A DNA stretch of 64,000 nucleotides from Brachypterus glaber (Eukaryota; Arthropoda; Insecta; Coleoptera; Kateretidae). The stretch is from the NCBI GenBank assembly GCA_958510825.1, contig OY294054.1, positions 15,486,089 to 15,550,088 of the forward strand. The letters are read 5' to 3'. This document shows positions 10,545 to 21,076 of this stretch, in pieces. The stretch's first letter is position 1, and every line of letters begins with the position of its first letter. The notes under the pieces were generated by a model that made no database searches, was not told the DNA's origin, and saw only the letters and a program-made list of their open reading frames with translations. Both the position numbers and the translations under genes were made by a program.

Positions 10545-11634
10545 ATACAAGTTGTTACAGCAAAAAATAACCTTGTTCTGTTATTGTTGCTGTAACAACT
10601 TTAATTTGGGTACGGTCCTTCCTTAAACATGAAAAATATTCGTAAAAAATGCAGCAGAAGTAGTTTTGCTTAGCATGTAGCTCGAATCTGAAGTATGTTT
10701 GTACGTTTAAATGCTACAGCTGTTTTTGGGTAAAGGGTGCTGAATCCAAATGTTAAATATTAAAAAGTGGGTGTTTTACTATGTCAGATATTGTTTTAAG
10801 GTATGACAGGGAGGTAAAAACTATTCGTTTTCCATTATCCATTTTTTAGAATCAATTTCTTTAACCCAAAACAGTTGAAACTTTCACGGCACCAAACAAA
10901 AAATAATTTTTGTCCCTTGTGTAATTAGTGTACATAAGAATATTGTTTTTTTTTAATATTTTTACATCTTTTACCATTAGAAAATAAATAGAATGCATAA
11001 TTATTAGCTATAAGTGCAGATTTTTTTTTGAACAAAAAAAGTCATTAATTACGAATATCTCAGTTATTAATAACAATTTTTAAGTGCAATATAATATTCA
11101 CAGTGTCTGTGGTATTTTTCTTAAAACTGCTGACTAGGGTTTTTAAAATGTATGATATATATTTAATAAATCTTATTTTACTATTAAAAAAATCATTGAC
11201 AAGTGGAACACCCCGATTATTTATTGTTTTATCAAATTAAATTTTAATATTTCCGGTATAATTAACATAAATTTATTAGAACAGAATTGTAGGTCACAGA
11301 GTCTGTCTCACTCTTACTTGTATAGAAACTGCTTGGCTCCTCCCAAAAAAGGGCGGTGCCACATAAGTTCAAGAGAAATACCCCTCTGACGTACGTAAAC
11401 CAACTTATTTTTATCGTCAATAAATAATAAACTTTCGGAAACTTAAAGAAAAAAAAGTGGGGTGACTGGAAGTGAGGTTTGAAAATATTTGTGTTAAGGG
11501 GTCGTGCGAAAATTACCATACCAATTAAGAATTTTTGACCCCTCTATCAATTTAAGATTTTGTAATATTTTCACATACTTCTTTCCTTCCCCCCCCCCAA
11601 AAAAAAAAGCATACGTAATTTGTACATGACCCTT

Positions 11635-11636
<2 letters not shown>
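10545..11636. other. Intergenic AT-rich DNA
   Basis: No gene. About 11215-11350 is a diverged direct repeat of about 12788-12950 ('ctcctcccaaaa..ggcggtgc'). Confidence 0.4.

Positions 11637-11693
<57 letters not shown>
11637..11693. repeat. (TA)n microsatellite
   Basis: An uninterrupted TA dinucleotide run of about 27 units. Confidence 0.95.
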
Positions 11694-11696
<3 letters not shown>

Positions 11697-11813
11697 AATG
11701 TTAATTAATAACTGGTTGATATAAAAAATTAATTGTGCATTCAAAAGCTGTGATAATTTAATGATACTCCTTGTTTTATAAATCCAACAATTTTTGGTAA
11801 TTCTTTATTAATA

Positions 11814-12242
11814 CGAGGTGTGATCAAAAAATAATTCCAATACTGCCAGGTCCGTAGGCACTTTTTTGTTCCGGGGGACTTAAAATTCACTGCCGAAAAA
11901 AAAAATATCAACTAGGCTACATCCCTAGATCTTCATAAAAAAGGGACTTCTAAAGAAATGTCCATTAAGGAAGAAAAGCCAACCGCCATCCGTAAAAAGC
12001 ACTGCCATGGGTCAATAATTGCCCAAAGCATAATAGTACAAAAAACAAAACAGCTTGGTTAGAAACTTATATATATTTTTTTTTATATTCTAATTAAAAA
12101 AAAAGAATTTTACACGTAAAAGATTTTGTGGTTTCTTTTTAATTTTAAGTAACTAAAAATATTATTAATAAATATTTTTTTGTATTTCATTTTGTTTAGA
12201 GTGCATTATTTACCATACCAAGTAATTTTTGATCACACCTCG
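11814..12242. mobile_element. Non-autonomous mariner-like element
   Basis: Ends CGAGGTGTGATCAAAAAAT (from 11814) and AATTTTTGATCACACCTCG (to 12242) are perfect or near-perfect inverted repeats flanked by TA on both sides. This end sequence is typical of insect mariner elements. The 430-bp length and lack of a DDD transposase frame mark it as an internal deletion derivative. A tip fragment (attacacctcgta) is at about 60551. Confidence 0.75.
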
Positions 12243-13901
12243 TATTTTGTATGTATGTACATCACATTTTTTTATAAGTAAACTACACCTACAAACGATT
12301 TTTGGCCAACAATATTTTTTATACATAAAATAATTATTCTTATAGGCATTTACTAACCTAAAACATCACAAAATCACACAAAATGTGATAACAACTGGTA
12401 CAAGAAAAGCACATTAACGCAGTATAATTATTTTAGATTCCGGGGTTACTATTTCAATCGAAGAACATCGAATAAATCTTTTTTTTTATTAAAACACCGA
12501 GATAGATCGTTTTTATTTTGGGGGGGGGGGGTGCATATTTTTGCGTAAAACTAAGAAACCATCCTCTCAAACAACTTCAATTGAAACATTTTAAAATTCT
12601 CTATATAATATTATATAGAGAATATGTTGTTTTTTGCAAACATTAAAATAAAACCCCAAAAAAAGTATAAAATTTAATAACAACAAACCTCAAATCTATT
12701 TAAATTTAAATTCTAACTGTGCCGGGATTTTTAAAAGAATTTAATATTTTAAGATTTATTTGTGTATTTTGTTTTATATGGGACACCTCGTATGTATATT
12801 ATTTATTGTAAATTTATCAAATTTTAATTTTAATATTGCCACTATAATATACCTTAATTTATTATAAAAGAATCGTGCGTAATATAGTCTGCCTCACTCG
12901 TGCTTATATGGAAACTGTTTTGCTCCTCCCAAAAGGGGCGGTGCTGCAGATAGAAAGAGAAAGCGCCTTGTTACGTACTATTCTATTCTAATAAATTTTA
13001 TTTTAAAAATAAATATCAAAACATAAAAATATGGTAAGCCAGGTATTTAAGTGGAAGTTACTTTTTAAAAATTTCTTGCATTGAACACACATTGTAAAAA
13101 TGAGGTAAATTAGTAACCAAACAACGAAATATGTTCAACGCAATTTTTGTTTTAAATTAATTAACTAGCTGGTTTTTTTAGTACCACTTTAAATTTTTCT
13201 TAGATAAATAAGATAGAAGATGTATCTTAAAAAAATTTATGTATACTATATTATCCTAGGCTTGCTGTATTTTTGTAAAATGATAGTAAAATGCCAAATA
13301 AACATGATTTTAATAATTTTTTAATAATTTATTTTTTTATTTTTTATTAATACGCCATAACTTTTTATCTGTTTTGTTAAATTATTATTTGTTGCAAAAA
13401 AAAACAAAAGAAGTTTTTATCAAAAAAATTTTTGGAAAAAAATAATTATAAATAATGTTTTGCCTAAATAAATGTTAATGACCCTATTTTTATACATTTA
13501 TAAATAAAGATACCGAGATCATGTTTTTGGGTCACAAGATGAAATCTAAAATAAAATATATTTTTGTAAATATCTAAATAAAAAAAATAACCGAGATTTT
13601 AACGCTATTATATACCTTGTGTGTAAAATATGGTATAAATTCAATATTTCTTAAATAAAAGACGAAATATTTAATATAAAATACCATGTATAAAATTTTA
13701 GAAGGGCGTAATTTTTTGTTATATATGTAAGTTTTAAGACTTGTGTCATAACGATATATTGTTTTTAAATAAATATAATGTGTTTATATATAAATATAAA
13801 AAAAATATAAAATTAATAAATATTTTATACATTGATAGAAAATAAAAATTTTATACGGCTACTTCTGCATTTTATTTAAGCCAAAATTAATTTTCAGTAT
13901 A
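12243..13901. other. Intergenic AT-rich DNA, no gene
   Basis: Contains a small perfect hairpin at 12599-12621 (tctctatataata/tattatatagaga), a poly(G) run near 12520 and the direct-repeat partner 12788-12950. Nothing coding. Confidence 0.4.
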
Positions 13902-14410
13902 TACCGGGTGTCCCAATTTTATTTACCCAACGATTTTCTTGAAAACTAAAAGAGATATTCAAATTCTGCGAAAACCATCTTAAATTAGACAACTTAAACT
14001 ATCTTTAAGCATATATTTGATAATTTTAGCTCTTAAAATGTGGGCAGGGGGGCATGGGCAGGAATTTTTTTTAAATGAAAAGGGGGGTCGTGTGATACAT
14101 CATGATTGTTTAGAGAAATTTTTACAAAAATACCCATTTTCAACCCTATTTTAAACCAAAAAAATGTTTAAAAAAATATATAGTTAAATGGAGAATTTTA
14201 TAATTTTAAAATGATGTATCACATGACTCCCCTTTCCATTTAAAAAAATGTTCCCCTATGCCCCCTGCCCACATTTTAAAAGCTAAAAGTATAAAATATA
14301 TGCTAAAAGATAGTTTAAGTTGTCTAATTTAAGATGGTTCTCGCAGAACTTGATTATCTCTTTTAGTTTACAAGAAAATCGCTGGTCAAATAGAGTTGGG
14401 ACACCCGGTA
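13902..14410. mobile_element. Foldback element T14, ~510 bp, ends TACCGGGTGTCCCAA
   Basis: Long inverted arms run from TACCGGGTGTCCCAA to TTGGGACACCCGGTA, with inner matching blocks (tagacaacttaaactatctt / aagatagtttaagttgtcta; ccacattttaa on both sides). It has TA-type flanks and no open frame. A half copy lies in OATP intron 2. Confidence 0.8.
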
Positions 14411-15419
14411 TATATATAACAAAATCGATTAATTTTATTTAAAGAAAGTAAAATCTAATTTGGTCGTAAAATATAATTTTGGATTTTCGTCTATATGCCT
14501 GTTTAGCATTCATTTAAATCATAAATAACGAAATGTAAAAGGTACTACCTGATATTCAGGTATCTGGAACTAGGGGAATTCTTATACAGCATTCCTTCAA
14601 AAACTCGTTTTTAATGAAGAATATAGTATACAGGGTCATTCATAAACAAGTTGCGATACTTTAAGGGGTAAGTAATTTTCGGGGAAAAAGTGTATTTTTT
14701 CAGCTGGAATAATTTTCGGTTAAAATAGGGTGAGGTAAGATGTTAAAAAATAAAACTTTTTGCGATAACTCGCACATAAAAAAGAATTATTATTTTGAAA
14801 GGTTTTGATTATTTTTATTAAATATAATTTTTTTTTTGCGAAAGTATCTTTTTGTTGGCAGCTGCTAGCGGTACTTTTTACTTTCGAGCAATCTCAAAAA
14901 GAAGATTGTTTTTGCAAAAAAAAAAAGTTTTTCTGATTTTGACAATTTTTCGAAAAAACGATTTTCGAAGTCCGCCACTCCGTCTGTCCGCCCGCCGTCC
15001 AGAGGCATACGGCCCATACCGTTGACAAAACCAAACTTTAAACCTATGTTTTTACGGGATTGCTCAGGGGGGTTTTTCTTTGTTCGTCTCTGCTCCCCAT
15101 ATAAGGGTAGTTTTCTGATAAACAAAAATTTAAAAAAAACCTTAATAGTAAATTAAAAATATAATAACATATCATTACTGGTTTTCCCCGGAAAAATCAA
15201 ACAATGGCGCAACATATTTTTTTACAATATTGGCGAAAGCGACTTAAAGGGGTTTTCTTTTTCACAAACACCGAAAATTAATCCAACCGATATAAAACAA
15301 TCAAAATCTCAAAACTTATTGCAACATAATACTTTGGCAACCTTACGCAAGTGCGGTGAAACCGTACCATTTTTAATTTATTATTCCCTGTTTTTAAAGC
15401 TAGGGATTGAAACTTTGTC
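14411..15419. other. Intergenic, repeat remnants
   Basis: 'acagggtcattcataaacaa' at about 14630 looks like a transposon end without a partner. 14930-15010 has 'cgcc.ctccgtctgtccgcccgcc', related to the GACAGACGGAC family. No gene. Confidence 0.4.
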
Positions 15420-16550
15420 AGCCCCCAAGTAACACAGTAGCTATAAAGTAGCCCCTGATAGCACCAAAACCTTCTAAGATATTCTTAAAATAAATAGCCG
15501 GAAGTACATGCTTCTTAGAAGCATGTCTATTTTGCTCAGGATATTCTAAGAACGATTAAAGAAATGCAAAGGATACCGTTTTAATCGTGCTGGGAGTCCC
15601 TAAGAAGCTTCTTATAAGCTTCTGTATCAAATAAGAATGTTTTAAGAAGCATGTTAAGAATGTTCTTAGAAGTAGGTACATGTACTTTTAAGAATATTCT
15701 TAGCATGCAAAGTAGGTAGGCGTTTCAGAATTCTGCATTAATGTAGTTTTTCTCTTTCTTTCAATTTTATTTTATAATACTCTATCCTTTTTATAGAGTG
15801 ATATCATAAATTTGGACATGGCGAAAATTTTTCCATCTTTGTGATAAACCTAATAATAAAAGTATATAAAAATCTTTAGATATAGCATCCATCAGGTAAG
15901 ATTCATATGGGATATGCAGTTTTACTGTGAAAGTAAACTTTGTACCAAACATAAAAATCATGCGCCACACAAAAATCCAATGTTTAGAGAAAAAAATAGT
16001 AAATAATTATCATTTCAAAAAATAATAATTTTAATTGTTTGTCTAAAACTATATAATAATGTCTTTATGTCTAAAAATACATCCATTTCTACTACTACTA
16101 CGGTAAAACTTATGTTATTAACTACAATTTTAAGAATATTTGTAATTCTAACCTAATAAAATTAAAATAATATAACGCCATATTACTATTCTAAAAACAT
16201 TCCCATTAGAATATTTTAAGAATATGTATTTGAGCATATTCTTAGCAAAATACTCTAATCATGCTTAGCATGTGCACTATAGCATTATTCTAAAAATATT
16301 CCCATTAGAATATTTTAAGAATATGTATTGGGAATATTCTTAGCAAAATACTCTAATCATGCTAAGAATGTTTAGAGTAGAAGCACTTATGCTACTAAAG
16401 CAGTGCACCTTTTAAGAACATGCTTAGCATGTTTACAGCATTATGCTAAGAAACTTTTCAAGGGAACGATTAAAAAACCTTCTTAGGATGAAGTGTGTTA
16501 TCAGGGGCGCTAAGAGATACTTTAGAGCTACTGTGTTACTTAGGCCCTTT
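15420..16550. mobile_element. 1.1-kb MITE-like element with AAGTAACACAGTAGC ends and internal hairpins
   Basis: The left end AAGTAACACAGTAGCTATAA is matched inverted at 16510-16545. The interior is full of TTCTTAGAAGCATG and AAGAATATTCTTAGCATG palindromes. One block (gcattattctaaaaatattc ... ctctaatcatgct) is duplicated at about 16190-16265 and 16280-16360. No open frame. Confidence 0.7.
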
Positions 16551-17079
16551 TTATGTAACTTTAATCAAAAAATCTTATTTTAATAAAAAAATCAAAAGTA
16601 GTGCTCAGATAGCAAAGTATTGAGAAAAAAGTAAACGCACTGCCATACATAAAATGTGCACCTAAAAATGTCCTATTTTAAAGTTTATTATTTCAAAACT
16701 TTTTTAATATTTTAAGCAAAGGACGTCACAGCCAAGCCTCTGTAAAATAAACTGAAGGTATGAAACTGACTTTTTCAGTATTTATACATATCTTGTAGGG
16801 CAGGGCCGTTCAATATTTTGATACCACGAAGAAAATTCAAAAATCAATGGATATTAAGCATACTATAATGTCCAATTTGAACCTCAAAGTCACATGCCTA
16901 GATGTCACTAGAAATGGTTATCAACTGAAAGCGCATTCACTATCAAGAAAAAGAGTTTTAAAAAACAAGCTTTTACTTCTAAAATGTAGAATATGTTTTT
17001 AGCAGGGCCGTAACCAGAAAAAAATCTAGGGGGGCTCAGCCCCCAGGGTAAAAAAAGAAAAATACCTTCATGAAAAAAA
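16551..17079. other. Intergenic DNA
   Basis: No gene. About 17000-17045 (gggccgtaaccag ... gggggctcagcccc) begins the tandem-repeat block that follows. Confidence 0.35.
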
Positions 17080-17620
17080 GCTTTGTCCCTGACGATTTCT
17101 ACCAAACTTGGGGCCCCTGCAAAAGAAAAAAAGAAAAAAATTAAATTGTCGCTCCAAAAAAATGCCAGGAGGGCTCAGCGAAAACACCAGGGCGCCCCTG
17201 CGAAAAAAAATTGGCGCCTCAAAAATACCTTTACTAAAAAAAACTTTGTCCCTAGCTGTTTCTGCCAAACTTGGCGCCCCTGCACAAAAGAATTGGCGCC
17301 TCAAAAATACCTTTACTAAAAAAAACTTTGTCCCTAGCTGTTTCTGCCAAACTTGGCGCCCCTGCACAAAAGAATTGGCGCCCCAAAAATTACCTTTACG
17401 AAAAAAAGCTTTACCCCTAACGGTATCTACCGAACTTAACGCCCCTGCAAAAAAAAAAATGTCGCCCCAAAAATTACCTTTAAGGAAAAAAAAGCTATGT
17501 CCCTGCCGGTTTCTACCAAACTTGGCGCCCCTGCAAAAGAAAATTGGCAACCCAAAAAATACCAGGGGGGGCTCAGCGAAAACGCCAGGCGGTGGCTCAA
17601 AACAAGGCCAGGAGGGGGAT
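17080..17620. repeat. ~83-bp tandem repeat, about 6 copies
   Basis: The unit 'ttggcgcccctgcaaaag ... cctttactaaaaaaaact ... gtttctgccaaac' recurs at intervals of 84, 81 and 85 bp (anchors 17271, 17355, 17436, 17521). The repeat is open on both strands (long frames 17068-17550 minus and 17108-17641 plus). These reflect the lack of stops in the unit, since the protein is low-complexity and unlike any family. Confidence 0.85.
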
Positions 17621-18466
17621 TTTACCCCAACGTATTTTTAAGTTATCGGTTTAAAAACATCGGCAGAAAGTTCACCTCAATTCATTTTTGAGATATTCTT
17701 TTTACAGCGAAAAATTTTTTCGCGCAAACTAACTACGTATGGAATACCGCGCTAAGTTTTTTTACGCAAAAAGATTTAATAGCGTAATACATTTACCGCG
17801 CGAATATTTATGGCGTATAAATAACTGCGAAGTCATTGACCGCGTATATGTTACGGGCAAAGACGACAATTCGGCCATTGACGGCAATATCCGGTCAGTG
17901 ATGACATAATAAACTGGACATTATCGACAATAAATTGAAATTTAGGTTAAATAACTTACCAAACAGGCGCAAACCCAATGTTAATGTAAACCAACGGCCC
18001 ACTAGTAAAAGAAAAAACACAAAACCAGCCAAAAACCAAACCAAAGCAACGTTAACGTAAGCCATGGGCATTGTCATCATTGACCGGTCAGTGACGTCAG
18101 TGGGACATAAAAACGCGCGTGTAGATACAATAAAAGCGAAAGACTTTACGCAAGAAAATTAGAAACCTCAGAAATTAAACAATCGTTTCCATTTAAAATT
18201 TCATATAGTTAATTTAACATTATAGTGGTTAAGTCAACTACAAGAAATTGTTAAAATAACTATACAATGGTTAAATCAACTATATCGTATTTTCCTATAT
18301 TAGCAACTGTTTATAAACTATAGTTTCGCGTTTGGAAAAATACAGTATGATTGATTTAATATTTTTATGGTTGAACTAACCATTATATGGTAAAATCAAC
18401 TATATAAAATTGTATAATTTACTTTATCATATTTAAATTAACCACAGAAAAAAACAGTATATAGAA

Positions 18467-18648
18467 GAGAAAAAGATACGTCGCTTGTAAAACAAGTTTA
18501 CACTACGATATTTCAAAAACGCTTTGACCCAGTGACTTGAAATTTGGAACAAAGATTTTCTAAGTAGTAAACAAAATTTGTTTCATATTTCATGTCTCTA
18601 TGTCAAATATCGTAGTGTAAAGTTGTTTTGCATCTTTTTGTCTACTAT
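18467..18648. mobile_element. Foldback repeat within upstream unit 1
   Basis: 'agtttacactacgatattt' and the inverse 'aaatatcgtagtgtaaagt' delimit a 180-bp hairpin with 'aaagatac' and 'gcatcttt' outside. Not coding. Confidence 0.6.
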
Positions 18649-19723
18649 AGTTTACTACACCACATCGCCTTGTAAATTCCAAAACGTCGAATCTGAAAAA
18701 TGAGAACTTGACATGTACTAGAAATGATTCTTTTTTATGAAATTAGTAGGGTAATAATTTGATAATTGACTACTTTATATAAATAAGAAATTATTTTTGA
18801 TTATATAATTAATAAAGTTATAAATTATTACCTTATTAATTGTATATAAAATCATAATTTGTTATACCTGTTAAGTGGTAATTTTTCAGATACGATGTTT
18901 TGGAATTTACATTGTTTTTTTATTAAGATAGCAAAAAACAGTATGTTGGTAAAAATATCATGAATTGTTATCACGTTGATCACTTAATTATGTTTCCAAC
19001 AGACTGTTAGGTAGTAACAGTAAAATGACGCATAGATTTCCCATAGGACATAAAAAAAGCGCGCTCTAAATACAATAAGAGTGAAAAACTTGACTCTAGA
19101 AAATTAAAAACCTCAGAAATCAAATATCTGTTTTCCTTTAAAATTTTATATAGTTGATTTAACAATATAATGGTTAAGTCAACTACAAGAAATTGTTAAA
19201 TTAACTATACGATAATGGAATCAACTATAGTAGAATTTCTTATACTAGCAACTTTATATTTGCGCGTTTATAAAAAAAAGTATGATTGATTTAAGGGGTC
19301 TTTCTACCTTGGTAACTATAAAAATAAATGGACAGAAATTGGCACTTTAAAAATCTGAAGAAATTTTAATTTTATTCTTTGAATATAAATACACATACAT
19401 ACAAAAAGTCCAAATAATATCTTTTTTCTTTCTGTATTAAAAAATGTTTAAAAAAAGATTATTTTTATAATTTCTAACATTTGTATGGCTGAATTAATTA
19501 TGAATTATATGGTTAAATTTACTATATAAAATGTCTGATTGACTATGTCATATAGTTAAATTAACCATAGCTAATTTTATTTTATAGAAAATTAAGCTAT
19601 GGTTGATTTAATACTTGTATGGTTATATTAAGCATTATATTGTTAAATAAAAATGTTTGATTGAGAATACCATACAGTTAAATTAGCTATAGCAAAAAAA
19701 AACAGTAGGTATAACTACTACTA

Positions 19724-20382
19724 TATAGGGTTATTCAGAAATAAGTTCGAGAAATTTAAGAGGTGATTCTACGTTAAAAAATATGAAAAAAGTTCCTATA
19801 AAGCTTGGTCCGGAAATGAGTCCTAGGGGAGCTACGGCTCTTTAAAATTGTAACAAAATAAGGTTTTTAATTAATAACTCTTTTACTCTTTAAGCTAGAG
19901 CGTATACTAGTAATAAGGGCAATAAGTTTATTTAAATTTATTTTTTTGAATTTATCCAGAGGCGTGCCTAGACGGACAAAATATGTGAGGCTTAACACAT
20001 TTTTGCCCCAAACTTTATGTATACATTTTTTGGATTTTTTTGTAATAAATATAGATTCCTTCAGTAAAAATACATAAAAAATGTTATGTAGTGTCACACT
20101 GCAGTAGCAATTGTTAAAAAATAATGCATTTAAGAGGAAGTGACATTTTGTACCACCTTATATTTAGGTGTTTTGGTGAAGAATACTTTTTTGCTTAGTT
20201 TTAAATAAAGAATCGCCCTGCAGCATTAAAATTTTATTGGTACTTTTTTTGTTCTCCATTCAATATGTCCATCTTCGAAGGGCCGCAGCTCCCTTAGGGA
20301 TAATTTCCGGACCAACCTTTATAAGAACTTTTTTTCATATTTTTTAACGTAGAATTAACTTATTTCTGAATAACCCTGTATA
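19724..20382. mobile_element. MITE, ~660 bp, ends TATAGGGTTATTCAGAAATA
   Basis: The ends AGGGTTATTCAGAAATAAGTT and AACTTATTTCTGAATAACCCT are inverted. Matching inner blocks (gttcctataaagcttggtccggaaat versus atttccggaccaacctttataagaac) make long arms. The interior has an unremarkable 76-codon minus-strand frame. It belongs to the same broad group as T35 (shared 'ttcctata ... gggagctacg'). Confidence 0.75.
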
Positions 20383-20539
20383 TAGTTGATTTAACAATAT
20401 TTTTTTTGTAGTTCCAATAGGATAAGGAACAAAAACAGTATGTTGAAAAAAATATCATATATTGTTATCACGTTGATCATTTAATTAAGGTTTCAACAGA
20501 CTGGTAGGTAGTAACAGTAACATCGCGCATAGATGTCCC

Positions 20540-21039
20540 ATGGGACATAAAATGCGCGCGCTGTAGATACAACACCAGACTGACAGACTGCCATGGACGA
20601 GACTAGTTTGTTCGTATCCTTAAGTCCCTCTATGCTGGTACTCCAACCCAGACTCCCTGACTTTACGAAAAGTTAATCATACATGTGCCGGTATAAAGAG
20701 AACTGTCAAACCGAACTAAAACAAATAGTGGACGATTTACGTCAAACTGCTTAAAGTTTTCGTTGTCTTCGTCTTAATTACCAGTTCATTCATCTAAATC
20801 ATAGAAATCAATTACAAATTCAAGGGGATTTCAGTTGAAATCATCATTTTTAACTAAAACAATGAGTTTTTCGAAAAATCGAGTCGCTTTTAATTCAGTT
20901 AAACGGTTTAAATTTCAGTTTTTCTAATCGCTTTACATTTGTCAAAGCAAATAGGATAAATCATCAATTTGTTGAAGAATAAAAATAAGAAACTAATGTG
21001 TTGGATTGTGATTTATTTTGGAGTTATAATTTGCCAGAT
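20540..21039 (+). promoter_or_regulatory. Probable 5' UTR/promoter of zinc-finger exon 1a
   Basis: About 500 bp before the ATG has more balanced composition than its surroundings and few repeats after 20580. A TATAAAG lies at 20692-20698. The TGGGACATAAAA at 20541 belongs to a unit repeated twice further upstream. The transcription start is not determinable here. Confidence 0.35.
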
Positions 21040-21076
21040 ATGTCAAGAAGAAAACAGGCAAAACCAGCGAAATTAG
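21040..21076 (+). CDS. Oaz: Zinc-finger gene exon 1a: MSRRKQAKP NuRD-recruiting N-terminus
   Basis: ATG at 21040 encodes [12 protein letters not shown] plus one base, followed by the donor GTGAGT at 21077. The motif MSRRKQ.KP is the known N-terminal peptide shared by SALL, FOG, BCL11 and ZNF423/521 proteins that binds RBBP4/7 and recruits the NuRD corepressor. An in-frame TAA at 20986-20988 lies upstream, so this ATG is the first in frame. Phase 1 matches the acceptor at 59320 (split Asp codon). The intron is about 38 kb if spliced directly. Confidence 0.88.

Larger units (their letters stand above)
18060..20580 (+). repeat. Three diverged copies of a ~0.9-kb unit upstream of the zinc-finger gene
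   Basis: GGGACATAAAA-type cores lie at 18103, 19046 and 20543, each followed by a GCGCGC motif and 'tagatacaa/taaatacaa'. Units 1 and 2 match downstream (cctcagaaat ... ggttaagtcaactacaagaa ... agcaact). Units 2 and 3 match upstream (ttgttatcacgttgatca ... ggtaggtagtaacagtaa ... cgcatagat). Unit 2 is interrupted by the MITE at 19724-20382. Unit 3 runs into the presumed 5' UTR. Confidence 0.7.
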
